Shown: positions 10,160 to 20,206, counted from the first letter of the stretch. The stretch is 64,000 bases of DNA from Ditibartonella choladocola (GCF_002007565.1 NZ_CP015625.1:1612001-1676000), one strand, 5' to 3'. Numbers and translations: made by a program. Notes: generated by a model not told the origin, from the letters alone.

Positions 10160-12883
10160 TTATCCAAGCCGCTTCAGAGCAATAGCCAGTTTTTCTTTAG
10201 CCGCTTCAAGCTCGGTCAGGCGTTCGCGTTCAGCCTCGACAATTTCCGGCTTGGCATTTGCAACAAACTTGGGGTTATCAAGCTTTTTTTCGACCTTTTC
10301 GATGTCAAGATCAATCTTGCCCATTTCTTTGTGCAGCCGTGCCCGTTCGGCTTCAAAATCAATCAATTTGCCTAACGGCATACAAAATGTTGCTTCGCCA
10401 AGGATAATCTGGGCAGCGGCATCGGGAACCTTATTTGCAAAGTCGATCGTTTCGATACGTGCCAGACGCTTGATCGCTGCTTCATGACGTTCGACACGTT
10501 CTTTTGTTGTATTTCCTGCTTCGACAATGACCAAAGGCGCCATTGCACCCGCCGGAACATTCATTTCAGCACGCGCAGAGCGGATTCCGCCGACAACATC
10601 AATGAGCCAGTTTATATCTTCCGCCGCCTTTTCATCACGGAAATTGATATCCGGCCAGCTTGCGAGTGCCAGCATTGTCGTTCTTTTATGCTTGTCGGTT
10701 GCCGTTAGCGCCCATAATTCTTCCGTCATATAAGGCATGAACGGGTGCAGAATTTTATAAACCTGTTCGAGAACCCACGCGACACAAGCCTGCGCTTCTT
10801 TTTTCTCGCTTTCGTCTTCGCCCTGAAAAATCGGCTTCAATAATTCGAGATACCAATCACACAAAGTATTCCAGATAAAGCGATACACTGCTGCGGCTGC
10901 ATCATTGAAACGATAGGTCTCAATTCCCGATGTTACAGCTTCAATTGTTTTTGAAAGCTCTGTCAAAATCCAGCGATTGAGTGACAGTTTGACGGTTTCG
11001 GGTTTGAAAGAGGGATCATAAGCAACCCCGTTCATTTCGGCAAAACGCGTTGCGTTCCAAAGTTTTGTGCCGAAATTGCGATAGCCGGCAATACGTGCAG
11101 GGTCGAGTTTCACATCCCTGCCCTGCGCTGCCATAATGGCAAGTGTAAAGCGCAACGCATCCGCACCGTATTCGTCCATCAAATCAAGCGGATCAATGAC
11201 ATTACCCTTCGATTTCGACATTTTGGCGCCGTTCTTGTCACGAACCAGCGCATGCATATAGATGTTGTGGAACGGCACATCATGCATGAAATGCAGCCCC
11301 ATCATCATCATACGCGCGACCCAGAAAAATAGAATATCGAAGCCTGTTACCACAACGCTGGTCGGGTAGTAGGTTTCAAGTTCTTTTGTCTTATCCGGCC
11401 AACCGAGCGTCGAAAATGGCCATAAAGCTGACGAAAACCAGGTGTCAAGTACATCCTCGTCACGCCGTAATTCGACTGTTTTACCATAATATTCATCAGC
11501 TGCTTTTTGCGCTTCTTCAGCCGACTTTTCAACGAAGACCTTTCCGTCAGGCCCGTACCAGGCCGGAATCTGGTGTCCCCACCATAACTGGCGGGAAATA
11601 CACCAGGGTTCGATATTTTCCATCCAGTTGAAATAGGTTTTTTCCCAATTCTTCGGGATAATCACCGTTTTTCCGGTTTTAACAGCATCAATGGCCGGTT
11701 TAGCAAGCTTTTTTGCATTGACATACCATTGGTCGGTCAACAAAGGTTCGATCGGCACGCCGCCACGGTCGCCATGGGGAACCATATGTGTATGGTCTTC
11801 AATACCGGCGAGATAGCCGCCCTCCTCCATCATTTCGACAATTTTTTGTCGGGCGTCAAAACGATCCAACCGGTCGAATGCTTCAACGAGCTTTTGGAGT
11901 GTCTCTGTTTCTTCGAGATCTTTCAGGAAATCTTCATTATCACGCAGGAAAATTTTCGCATTTTCCGTCATGATATTGATAATTCCAAGATTGTGCCGAC
12001 GCCCCACCTCGAAGTCATTGAAATCATGAGCCGGAGTGATTTTAACAGCACCCGTCCCTGCTTCGGGGTCGGCATAATCATCGCCGACAATTTCGAGCTT
12101 GCGTCCGACGAATGGCAATATTGCATGATGCCCTATGAGGGCCTTATATCTTTCATCCTTCGGATTGACAGCTATACCGGTATCACCAAGCATAGTTTCA
12201 GGCCTCGTGGTGGCGACAACAATGAAAGTATCCGGATCGTCGGGATTGAAAACTTTTCCTTCCAACGGATACCGAAAATGCCAAAGATGCCCTTTTACTT
12301 CTTTCTGCTCGACTTCAAGATCGGAAATCGCGGTCAAAAGCTTCGGATCCCAATTGACAAGGCGCTTGTCTTTATAGATCAAACCTTCCTTATAAAGAGT
12401 AACAAAAACTTCCAGTACAGCGCGCGATAGCCCTTCATCCATCGTAAAACGCTCACGCGACCAGTCGCAGGAAGCACCGAGACGCCGCAGTTGATGGGCT
12501 ATTTTGCCACCCGATTCTTCGCGCCATTGCCAGACGCGTTCGACAAATTTTTCGCGTCCCATTTCCTGGCGTGTCGGTTCTTTCCGTTGAGCCAATTGGC
12601 GCTCGACAACCATTTGTGTGGCTATTCCGGCGTGGTCCATTCCCGGCTGCCATAAAACATTCTTTCCCCGCATCCGTTCAAATCGCACCATAATATCCTG
12701 AATGGTGTTATTGAGCGCGTGCCCCATATGCAAAGAACCGGTGACATTGGGCGGTGGAATGACAATGCTGAAAGCCTCGGCTCCCGGTTTTGATCCTGCT
12801 CCGGCCTTGAAGACACCGTTTTCTTCCCATTGTTTTTCTATACGGGGCTCGGTCGAGCCGGCATCATATGTTTTTTCTAACAT
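10160..12883 (-). CDS. valS: Valyl-tRNA synthetase
   Basis: Class I aminoacyl-tRNA synthetase charging tRNA-Val, with an editing domain against threonine. The 907-residue protein has the HIGH-type motif in PPPNVTGSLHMGHAL near residue 45, the editing domain with VVATTRPETMLGDTG, the KMSKS motif in AKMSKSKGNVIDP and a C-terminal coiled-coil tRNA arm rich in Lys and Glu. The ATG at 12883 is chosen because GGAAAAGAG lies directly upstream; a TTG four codons earlier is less likely. Its position beside popZ and tolC matches other alphaproteobacteria. Confidence 0.97.
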   Translation of the reverse strand: MLEKTYDAGSTEPRIEKQWEENGVFKAGAGSKPGAEAFSIVIPPPNVTGSLHMGHALNNTIQDIMVRFERMRGKNVLWQPGMDHAGIATQMVVERQLAQRKEPTRQEMGREKFVERVWQWREESGGKIAHQLRRLGASCDWSRERFTMDEGLSRAVLEVFVTLYKEGLIYKDKRLVNWDPKLLTAISDLEVEQKEVKGHLWHFRYPLEGKVFNPDDPDTFIVVATTRPETMLGDTGIAVNPKDERYKALIGHHAILPFVGRKLEIVGDDYADPEAGTGAVKITPAHDFNDFEVGRRHNLGIINIMTENAKIFLRDNEDFLKDLEETETLQKLVEAFDRLDRFDARQKIVEMMEEGGYLAGIEDHTHMVPHGDRGGVPIEPLLTDQWYVNAKKLAKPAIDAVKTGKTVIIPKNWEKTYFNWMENIEPWCISRQLWWGHQIPAWYGPDGKVFVEKSAEEAQKAADEYYGKTVELRRDEDVLDTWFSSALWPFSTLGWPDKTKELETYYPTSVVVTGFDILFFWVARMMMMGLHFMHDVPFHNIYMHALVRDKNGAKMSKSKGNVIDPLDLMDEYGADALRFTLAIMAAQGRDVKLDPARIAGYRNFGTKLWNATRFAEMNGVAYDPSFKPETVKLSLNRWILTELSKTIEAVTSGIETYRFNDAAAAVYRFIWNTLCDWYLELLKPIFQGEDESEKKEAQACVAWVLEQVYKILHPFMPYMTEELWALTATDKHKRTTMLALASWPDINFRDEKAAEDINWLIDVVGGIRSARAEMNVPAGAMAPLVIVEAGNTTKERVERHEAAIKRLARIETIDFANKVPDAAAQIILGEATFCMPLGKLIDFEAERARLHKEMGKIDLDIEKVEKKLDNPKFVANAKPEIVEAERERLTELEAAKEKLAIALKRLG

Positions 12884-13329
12884 TCTCTTTTCCAATTTTC
12901 ACCGGTAGACGGCAATCTTGTTGCTCTATTGCAAAAAGCTATCCCAGTTCCGTTTGAAGACATATTTCCAATCGGTTTTAACCGACTTCGTATCAGGTTT
13001 CAAAAAATAATGAAATAATTTGATATAATTTCCCGATAAAATGCGAAACCCCTTTATTTCAAGACAATTTCAACCTGTTTCGATCCTGTTTTTTAAAGAT
13101 CGAACGTCATCAAATTAAGAATATCCAAAACCGAATATCCTTTAGCACGACACATATGACAGATTCGAGACATACGATGAAATAGACAAGATTGCCGACG
13201 CGATAGACAAGATTGCCGACGCAATAGACAAGATTGCCGACGCAATAGACAAGATTGCCGACGCAATAGACAAGATTGCCGACGCAATAGACAAGGTTCA
13301 AAACGTCTGGACAATAGAGGATAAGTGCA
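12884..13329. other. Intergenic region popZ-valS with minisatellite
   Basis: About 450 bases between popZ and valS (both leftward). AT-rich near valS, then the 21-bp tandem repeat at 13181-13305. All three frames of each strand are open through the repeat because its period is a multiple of three, which creates repetitive reading frames with no credible start signals. Confidence 0.6.
13181..13305. repeat. 21-bp tandem repeat, five full copies plus one partial
   Basis: Units start at 13181, 13202, 13223, 13244 and 13265 with the consensus AATAGACAAGATTGCCGACG plus C; only the second differs (first base G). A sixth unit (13286) decays after AATAGACAAG. Near identity of the copies implies recent expansion. 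It abuts the 3' end of popZ. One plus-strand frame reads as the heptad IDKIADA, but it lacks a start codon. Confidence 0.95.
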
Positions 13330-14100
13330 TCAGTCCCGATCAGACGGAAATTTTTTCTCGAACGCTTTGATAATTTCCTCTTGAAGGATTCTTTCCACCA
13401 GTGAAGACCAATGATTTTGCAACCATTTCAGAAGAACCGGACGCAATACTTCTTGTGCCAAACTTTCAACGTCATCCCAGAGTTTCGGGTTAAACTCAAG
13501 TTCCGGATAGCGCATCTCGTTATCGGTCTCGTTTTCAAAATTTCTCCCATCGGAATTGTCTACGTCCTGTCGGGCTGAAAGATCAGCCTTTTCAGTATTC
13601 TGATAATGGTTCCGACTTTCAACGGCTTCCGCGCTATCTGCCATTTCCGGCTGTTGTTCCCCGTTTAATGGCCCGGAATCCTGTTGTCGGGATGTTTCGT
13701 CACTTGTAGCAGCTTGAACGCGCTGGTCGGCTGTTCCTGCGTCATAGCCTTCATTTTCCGGATTCTGGTTAGCGGAACCATGGTCTTCCTGCCCGCCCAA
13801 GCCAATACGCGCAGCAAGTGCCTTCATTGCATCGTCGACTGTCAGAGCTTCGGGATTATTCGCTGAAACGTTCTTATCGGCCGGCGAGGCTGTTTCGTCC
13901 GGCGAGGCAGTTTTGGCCGTCGCGGCTGTTCTTGCAGCTTTCACGCGGGATGTATCACGAGCACCGACACTGTTAACGGCTTCATTTATCTCATTAGACC
14001 GCGGATTAACGCGTCCGGTATTTTCTTCAATAATCTCACGGATAGATGCAAGTATCTCGTCCGTGGTTGGTTCCTTCAGCGCGTTTGAACTTTGTGCCAT
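13330..14100 (-). CDS. popZ: PopZ-like polar organising protein (DUF2497)
   Basis: Cell-pole scaffold that self-assembles into a polar network and anchors the centromere complex in alphaproteobacteria. The 256-residue protein has the family architecture: a conserved N-terminal helix (EPTTDEILASIREIIEEN), a long, low-complexity acidic and Ala/Ser/Asn-rich middle, and a conserved C-terminal oligomerisation region (RPVLLKWLQNHWSSLVERIL, then EEIIKAFEKK). It sits between tolC and valS, a classic arrangement for DUF2497 genes, although here about 3 kb of extra DNA separates it from tolC. Confidence 0.9.
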   Translation of the reverse strand: MAQSSNALKEPTTDEILASIREIIEENTGRVNPRSNEINEAVNSVGARDTSRVKAARTAATAKTASPDETASPADKNVSANNPEALTVDDAMKALAARIGLGGQEDHGSANQNPENEGYDAGTADQRVQAATSDETSRQQDSGPLNGEQQPEMADSAEAVESRNHYQNTEKADLSARQDVDNSDGRNFENETDNEMRYPELEFNPKLWDDVESLAQEVLRPVLLKWLQNHWSSLVERILQEEIIKAFEKKFPSDRD

Positions 14101-14641
14101 GCTCTTTTACCTCTCAACCCGAAATACAACCCGAATCGTGGTTGAACTTTAGCAAAACAACTGTCACGCTAAAATCATACGGCCAAGTTTAAGATAGACA
14201 ACACACAGATTTCTCTATTTTTTCAACTCTTATTATATGTTCGACCATATTATACGCTTTTAACGTTTAATTTACAAAAACCTTTCGATGTTAAAAAAAC
14301 GTGTACCCTACCTCGGGTTGTTTCATTCATTCAGGAAAAGAAAAATTTATCCAATTGCACATCGAACAAAGCGTTCTTCCGGAATTTAAATATACCGGTT
14401 AAGAATCCGGCACTTAAGTTTATTTTTAATAGTAAAAAGATAACTCTTTCAGTAGTGATCGGCGCATTCACTATAAACGTTGTTATTATAGAATCTGGAA
14501 GTTCTTCCTGTTGATAGCATTGTTGATATTGACAATTGATCTTTTTAATGTACTGTTATGATACATTCATGAAGAATGTGAGGTAGCGCTGGAATAGCTA
14601 TGAGAGCTTGAAAAGCTGCAGTATTCTTGAGGGGATACGAC
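14101..14641. other. Divergent intergenic region popZ / orphan gene
   Basis: About 540 AT-rich bases that carry the upstream signals of popZ (leftward) and of the orphan gene at 14642. A TTGACA near 14530 and a TATGAT near 14561 are visible but spaced too far apart for a standard promoter, so no firm promoter is called. Confidence 0.4.
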
Positions 14642-15415
14642 ATGACCATCTCATCTACCGCATTAACTGGACGAAGTGGAGAAATAGCACTTCAGTTGAT
14701 TCAATCGATAACGTCAAAGACCAACAATTCAAACAAGTCAAATCCCTCTGACGTTAAAAACAATATTCAAGAACTTGTAAAACAAGCCGGTGAAATTCGG
14801 GATAAGTCTCAAGCAGATTTTCGATCCAAATTGATTGAAAATGCCTTGAAAGCAAATAATGCGCAATCTCAAGATAAAGTCAAAGATGATAACAAGGTTA
14901 AGATTGCTGTTGATCGGGCAAATCAGGCTTCTGTTGATAAAATACAAAAAATCATAGGCGACGCTATTGATATTACAGAAATAAAAGATGGTTCATCGTC
15001 TCGCAGCCTATCAAGTGTTATATATCAAAATTTATATGATTATTTAGAAGACAACCCTTATGCTCTCTCTCAAGATCAAATGAAAGAGATTGTGGTTGAA
15101 TATTATAAAATCGGTGTTCGTGAAGGTAGAATAGAAGATCGTCACGGCCTTATGGATAAGTTGGTTTCAGGCGATTATCAAATCTATATGGGGGACGAAG
15201 TCGACGATCCGATGTTTGACCGGGTCAACTACGCTTTTAAGCGAAAAGAGGGGGGAGGCGAAGTCAGCGAACTTGAAGTTGACAAATCTCAACTCGCTCC
15301 AGGCACGAACGAACGGGCAAGACAGCTTTGGGAAAGTGGCAAAACACTTGCAAGTGGCGATCTTTTCTTGAGTGGTAAAAACGCTCGTCGGTGGCGTTAT
15401 AATATCGTGTTCTAA
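14642..15415 (+). CDS. Hypothetical protein, orphan gene between popZ and tolC
   Basis: A 257-residue protein I do not recognise. It starts MTISSTALTGRSGEIALQL after a good Shine-Dalgarno (GAGGGG, 14629-14634). The first 120 residues are rich in Lys, Asn, Ser and Gln and look helical and hydrophilic (KNNIQELVKQAGEIRDKS). The second half is more globular and acidic (DYLEDNPYALSQDQMKEIVV). There is no signal peptide and no membrane segment. The coding region is lower in GC than valS or tolC, and it lies beside a wrecked transposase in an interval where other alphaproteobacteria have none, so lateral acquisition is likely. A secreted effector-like role is possible but unsupported. Confidence 0.7.
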   Translation: MTISSTALTGRSGEIALQLIQSITSKTNNSNKSNPSDVKNNIQELVKQAGEIRDKSQADFRSKLIENALKANNAQSQDKVKDDNKVKIAVDRANQASVDKIQKIIGDAIDITEIKDGSSSRSLSSVIYQNLYDYLEDNPYALSQDQMKEIVVEYYKIGVREGRIEDRHGLMDKLVSGDYQIYMGDEVDDPMFDRVNYAFKRKEGGGEVSELEVDKSQLAPGTNERARQLWESGKTLASGDLFLSGKNARRWRYNIVF

Positions 15416-17125
15416 AAAAGCAGATAATATCGGTAAACACGACTGTCATCATTATTTGTAAAAGTTTAGACACGATCTGACAATTTGGACTTTTCAAAGC
15501 GGGAGTTGCCCTCTTTGCGTGTTGTGACAAAACAAACATTCAAAGAACGGCAGCTCTCATGATTGCAAAGAACGAATGATCTAACACAACGTCGGATTGT
15601 TTAATTTTATTGATGAATTGGGAAACGCCTCTATACTGTGCGAGATTATTGAATTTCCCCCCGACACTTTCTATCGAGGTCAATCTGTGCTGCTGATGAT
15701 GATGGTGCAAGGCTCTGTTCGAGCGTATGCGCCGCAGCCCGATTTAAAAAAAACGCGTTGATGAGAAGATTGGCAATGCCGATATTTCCCTTTGCCGCCC
15801 GCTAACCCGTTGATCGAAAGGTTTGGAACAATAACGAGTTCCGTATATTTGTTGTATTTGTCTTTGCATCCGGCTTGCTTTCCAAATGGCAGCAATGATC
15901 TGGTGAACTTCCACTTCCGGTTGACTTTCCTTGAAAACCGGTTGCCGATAATGGCATTTTCCCGCCGGAAGCGCAGATTGTTTCTCTAAAAAAGAAGAAA
16001 CTCGATAATGAAGCTTGGTGAGTGGGTGAAATCGCCCTTCCCGCTTAATCGGCTTATCAAGATACGTCCTATGTCGGAACATTAAAGGGTGTCGGACATG
16101 TTTATCAGCATAGTTTTGTCGATCTCTATTCAAAAGCAAGCTGTGCCAAGCTCTTGCCCCAAAACCCGATTACCACTACCGACCTCACCATCACCCTGTA
16201 ATGTCGTTCTTTCGGGAATATGACCTAACTATACTGCGAATATCCACTGACAGGGGAAACAGAATATTGCGGCAAACGCAATGCGCATGATTATCAGCTC
16301 TATCTTGCCGTCCATAACATTGAACAGAAGAAAACCAAGGCAAAATCACAGTAGACAAAGAACATTGTTTAACGCAGCCCGAAGGCCATCTCGCAAAAAT
16401 TCCAGCAGGTTAAACGGAACGAAGTCTCTGATACAATTGACGTTTTTCAAGAAGAGCCGGATTTACGGGTTCATGCCTATCACCAATCAAAGAACCCGCC
16501 AATGAAAAATGTGTTGCAGCAGAACTTCCAAGCAAATTTTGATAGAAGTCGCAGAAAATCTGAAGGGGAAAAACCGGCTAAATCTTGATTGGCAATACAT
16601 TGAAAAATGCCGGACACTGCAAAATTATCCGCAATGATCCGATCAAGGCCAAACTTCTACACTTATTCATAAGCCGCTATTCAATATAGTAGGCCGCTAT
16701 TCATTTTTGTATCAAAGGCTTTAATCCGTTCAATTTAACGGATGGCCAAGCAGTAATTACTTATGACGGGAATAATATCTCTCAACGATAGACTTTTAAC
16801 TCTTAGAAAAATTGAATAACAACAGATTTTACAGCCATTATCATTTGGACAGAGCCGTATCTTTTTTTCAAAGACACGCTCCCGACTTCTTTAACAAGCA
16901 CAATCCCGCCCGTTTGACATATGTCCGTTCATTCCAAGACATATCTGCAACGCGTTGAAACGTTGATGTTGCCTATCAATGCTGAAGGTCAATAGCCATC
17001 GAAACTATCCGTCGATCATAGGAAGTCCAAGTCTTGAACTATGATTTCCCGATCAATGAAATTTTTGCTAACCCATTAGCCCGGTAAAATTCCAAAATAA
17101 TCGAAATAGAAAGTCCGGATAAAAC
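15416..17125. other. Decayed interval between orphan gene and tolC
   Basis: About 1.7 kb without an intact gene. The middle (about 16052-16600) is a ruined IS481-type transposase described separately. Bases 15416-16050 and 16600-17125 have coding-like composition in places (for example FNPFNLTDGQAVITYDGNN near 16720-16780) but stops interrupt every frame, and I cannot assign them. Confidence 0.6.
16052..16600 (+). pseudogene. IS481-family transposase, heavily degraded
   Basis: Remnant of a DDE transposase with an integrase core. Frame by frame it reads AYQDTSYVGTLKGVGHVYQH then FVDLYSKASCAKL (16052-16150), FFREYDLTILRISTDRG (about 16204-16256), TEYCGKRNAHDYQLYLAV and KKTKAK (about 16258-16353), then SPKAISQKFQQVKRNEVSD and VHAYHQSKNPP (16378 onward). 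This is the order of the rve/IS481 core. A single extra base separates DRG from TEYCG. The catalytic Glu expected after KNIV is a TAA stop, and a TAG stop lies just before. The N-terminal DNA-binding half and the terminal inverted repeats were not found. It is clearly non-functional. Confidence 0.8.
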
Positions 17126-17126
17126 A

Positions 17127-17158
17127 AAAAAGCACATTGATTTTACAATGTGCTTTTT
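17127..17158 (-). terminator. Rho-independent terminator of tolC
   Basis: AAAAAGCACATTG (17127-17139) pairs perfectly with CAATGTGCTTTTT (17146-17158) around a 6-base loop. It lies about 110 bases downstream of the tolC stop on the minus strand, with T runs on both strands. Confidence 0.85.
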
Positions 17159-17267
17159 CAATTTCATTTATATCAGGGTGATACTTAACTCTAAACAATC
17201 AAAGACGTTAAATGGATGAAGAACAATATAAATATATCATATATCTATATTTAAGGCCTCCTTCAAA

Positions 17268-18623
17268 TCACCGCCCGTCCGGTGTGCGAACGCCAATCCA
17301 TTTATCTTTGACAGCTTTGTTATGTTCTTCCGGATCATATTTGACAACGCGCAGCCCCAATTGATCGGCTGTCATTTTACCGATTGCCGACTGGACATTA
17401 TAGCTTGCAACCACAACATTACGCTCTGCTGTAACCAATGAAATCTGCGCATCAATAAGTTGTGTGCGTGAATTCAAAACGTCCAGAGTTGTCGCCTGGC
17501 CAACACGGTTTTCCTGAACGCGACCGTCAAGAGCAATTTCTGCAGCACGAACACTATCGCGATAAGCTATAACCGACGCGCGTGCTCCTTCCAATTGAGA
17601 CCATGAAGACGACATGTTCTCGCGAACGCTATCCTGAGCAAGATCCAGCTGTATCCTTGCCTGACCTAGCTGTTCCTTGGATTGCCGGATTTGAGCCGAA
17701 GTACGACCACCTTGGTAAATTGGCACATTGATTGATACGCCAACCGAATTCGACCGGCCGCCATCCCCCGGACCATTATAAATCTGGTTGTAAGATGTAC
17801 TTGCCGATAAATCGACCTGAGGAAGCAAAGCGCCCTCTTTGGCTTTGACGTTATAGGAGCTGGCATCAATCAGGTATTTTGAATAAAGAATAGCGGGGTG
17901 AGTCGCCGCACCAATCTTGTAACCCGCATCCGGTGAACCCGGCAGGGCTTTTGAAACCGGCGGGCGCTCCAATTTGTCGGGGTCCGCACCAATTACCTGA
18001 CGATAAACGGCTTCAGCCGACTTGACATCTGCACGTGCCAGACTGAGTTCGGATACTGCAACGGAACGTGCAGCCTCTGACTGTGCCAAATCCGTACGGG
18101 TTCCCTCGCCAACATCAAGTTTTGCTTTATCAGCTCGTACTTGCTCTTCCAAAGCTGCAAGGTTTTGGCGGCGCAATTCGGCAATCTGCCGATACTGGAA
18201 CACATTGGCATAGGCTGTTGCGGCATTAACCAGCATATTCTGCTCGGTATTGCGCAAATATTCGCGTTGCGCCTGCGCTTTAACTTCGGCCGAAGCAACT
18301 GTATTCTTGGTAACGAAACCGTCAAAAACTTTCTGGCTTAATTGCACTCCCAACGAACCGGTTGTCGTATAATAGGTTGTCGCAGCGCTGCGGCCACGGG
18401 CATACGAACCGAAGCCCTCGATTTGAGGACGGAAGTTGGATTTCGCAATGGCAATATCTTCATCGAGAATGCGGGCACTTGCTCGTTCACTATTCAGATT
18501 GCCGTTGTTTGTGTAAGCCTTGGCGAGAGCCCCCATCAGCGTTTCGGCATGCACAGGTTGCGATGCAAAAACAACGCCTGATAGCAATAAAGCCGACAAA
18601 AGAGCTTTCTTTGTTTTCACCAC
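17268..18623 (-). CDS. tolC: TolC-family outer membrane efflux protein
   Basis: Outer-membrane channel of type I secretion and multidrug efflux systems. From the GTG at 18623 the protein is 451 residues. It has a signal peptide (KTKKALLSALLLSGVVF, cleavage expected after PVHA) and two outer-membrane-efflux repeats, each with a long periplasmic coiled coil (for example ARADVKSAEAVYRQVIGADP and LGQARIQLDLAQDSVRENMS). The GTG is preferred over the ATG at 18659 because AGAGG lies seven bases before it and the signal peptide then starts normally. It lies downstream of a pcm-like gene and upstream of popZ/valS, as in related genomes. Confidence 0.92.
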   Translation of the reverse strand: MVKTKKALLSALLLSGVVFASQPVHAETLMGALAKAYTNNGNLNSERASARILDEDIAIAKSNFRPQIEGFGSYARGRSAATTYYTTTGSLGVQLSQKVFDGFVTKNTVASAEVKAQAQREYLRNTEQNMLVNAATAYANVFQYRQIAELRRQNLAALEEQVRADKAKLDVGEGTRTDLAQSEAARSVAVSELSLARADVKSAEAVYRQVIGADPDKLERPPVSKALPGSPDAGYKIGAATHPAILYSKYLIDASSYNVKAKEGALLPQVDLSASTSYNQIYNGPGDGGRSNSVGVSINVPIYQGGRTSAQIRQSKEQLGQARIQLDLAQDSVRENMSSSWSQLEGARASVIAYRDSVRAAEIALDGRVQENRVGQATTLDVLNSRTQLIDAQISLVTAERNVVVASYNVQSAIGKMTADQLGLRVVKYDPEEHNKAVKDKWIGVRTPDGR

Positions 18624-18763
18624 AGCTACACCTCTATTCAAAAAAAACACACAACCCATCTTGAATGGACAAGTTGATACTATTTACCTGACCGTCAAAA
18701 AAATGCAATGCATCCGATCATTAAAAATCCAACCGTTGCACAACCGCAACCCTTTGAGGTTCC

Positions 18764-19438
18764 TTAGAAAACAAATTCGGGTGTTTTCTGGAAGCCCTCT
18801 AACGGGTTGATTGCAAGGTTAAAGACGCGCCGGGCGGATACGACACCGTCTTCTTTCATATAGACGCGAGCAACAGCGGAATTGCCATGCCCCTCGGCCA
18901 CTACAAGGCGACCACCTTCACGCATCTGTGCAAAAAGACCTTCCGGTATAAAATCAACGGAACCTTCGAGAAGAATAACGTCATAAGGCCCTTCTTCCGC
19001 ATAACCTTTTGCGAGAGGTCCGCTGACGACGGCTACATTATCATAACCGCCCTTCTGCATATTTTCATTGGCGACAGCGGCAAGCTTCTCATCCTGTTCC
19101 AACGCAATGACGGAACTTGCCAATTTTGACAAGAGTGCGGCGCTATAACCTGTTCCTGCCCCGATATCGAGCACGACATCTTCCAATTTTATATCGGCTG
19201 CTTGCAACAATTTTGCCAATGCCGCCGGTTTCATCAGATAACGTCCGCGCCCGCCAGCACGTGAAGCAGTCAAGGGAATAGCTTCATCTGTATAGGCCAA
19301 TTCTTTAATTTTTTCAGGTACAAACTTTTCGCGGGGAACTGTCAAAAATGCGGCCAGAACCGCAAGCTTCGTAACATCCACTGTCCGAATCTGACTATCT
19401 ACCATTCTCTGCCGAAGCATTGCAAAATCCGCTGCCAT
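18764..19438 (-). CDS. pcm: Protein-L-isoaspartate O-methyltransferase family protein
   Basis: AdoMet-dependent methyltransferase of the PCMT family, which in its classical form repairs isoaspartyl residues. The 224-residue protein carries the AdoMet motif LDIGAGTGYSAALLS near residue 90 and the N-terminal QRMVDSQIRT and VPREKFVP patterns. In alphaproteobacteria the copy next to tolC is a divergent branch whose repair activity is uncertain. It precedes tolC on the same strand with a gap of about 140 bases. Confidence 0.88.
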   Translation of the reverse strand: MAADFAMLRQRMVDSQIRTVDVTKLAVLAAFLTVPREKFVPEKIKELAYTDEAIPLTASRAGGRGRYLMKPAALAKLLQAADIKLEDVVLDIGAGTGYSAALLSKLASSVIALEQDEKLAAVANENMQKGGYDNVAVVSGPLAKGYAEEGPYDVILLEGSVDFIPEGLFAQMREGGRLVVAEGHGNSAVARVYMKEDGVVSARRVFNLAINPLEGFQKTPEFVF

Positions 19439-20206
19439 AACCGAACTTCCTTCTCATCCACTACGAAACACGCTGTAGGGAAAATATATAATTTAGTGAG
19501 GTGTCGCAAAAAACAAAGTTACAGTCAATCATAAGATTTGCAAAGGCCTCATTCACCCTCGAAAATGAGTGGAATACGTCTTCCGACCTTTGTGAACCGT
19601 TTTTATGCGGCTTACCACGTCAAGAAGTATCACAAAACCCGACTCCGCGCAAAAATCGAAGATCAAACTCTTTAGATATACATCAAAAATCACTTAATTT
19701 TTGAATTTTGTTATAATTCTACCCGTCATTCGGTTCTTTACCCATTTCAAAATCTACATTCGACATAGCGGAATAAAAATTGTTCAAGAATAATCTCTAT
19801 CCGAAATGTCATAACGGGAAAATCGCTGCAATCGGCAAGCATATTGACGTCAATGACAAACAAATACCTTCGATGAAATGAATTAAACCGGACACATGAC
19901 ACCGAACTCATGACACCGACACCATGACACCGCACTCATAGCCGCCAACTTATACGCGCCAACTTATACGCGCCAACTCATAGACGCCAACACTTAGACG
20001 CCAACGTATGGGCTTGAACTCTCGGACGCAAACTTATGGACACCAATTTAAGGAAGCCAACTTCACCTTTAAATCATAGCACAGAATTTTTCACCGGAGG
20101 TCTGTGTCACTTCGTTGGAATTGCCCGAACAATCAATTCACTGCAAATCGGAGCCTTAATGAAGGGAGTGTTGGATAACGGCTCACAAAGGGTGCAACCG
20201 GAAAAT
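19439..20206. other. Intergenic region pcm to tRNA-Cys with degenerate repeats
   Basis: About 770 bases without a gene. The left half is AT-rich; the right half holds the degenerate tandem repeat at 19895-20049. Divergent pcm promoter signals must lie near 19440-19520 but are not obvious. Confidence 0.5.
19895..20049. repeat. Degenerate 14-16 bp tandem repeat array
   Basis: About ten imperfect units with the theme CATGACACCGAACT drifting into ATACGCGCCAACTT and TAGACGCCAACACT. Two adjacent units (ATACGCGCCAACTT) are identical and the rest have diverged. It sits in non-coding DNA upstream of tRNA-Cys (which lies on the opposite strand). Confidence 0.75.

Noticed and set aside
13110-13314. Minus-strand frames made of NLVYCVG or related seven-residue repeats
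   Set aside because: They arise from the 21-bp tandem repeat, which keeps all frames open; no ribosome-binding site or flanking coding sequence supports them.
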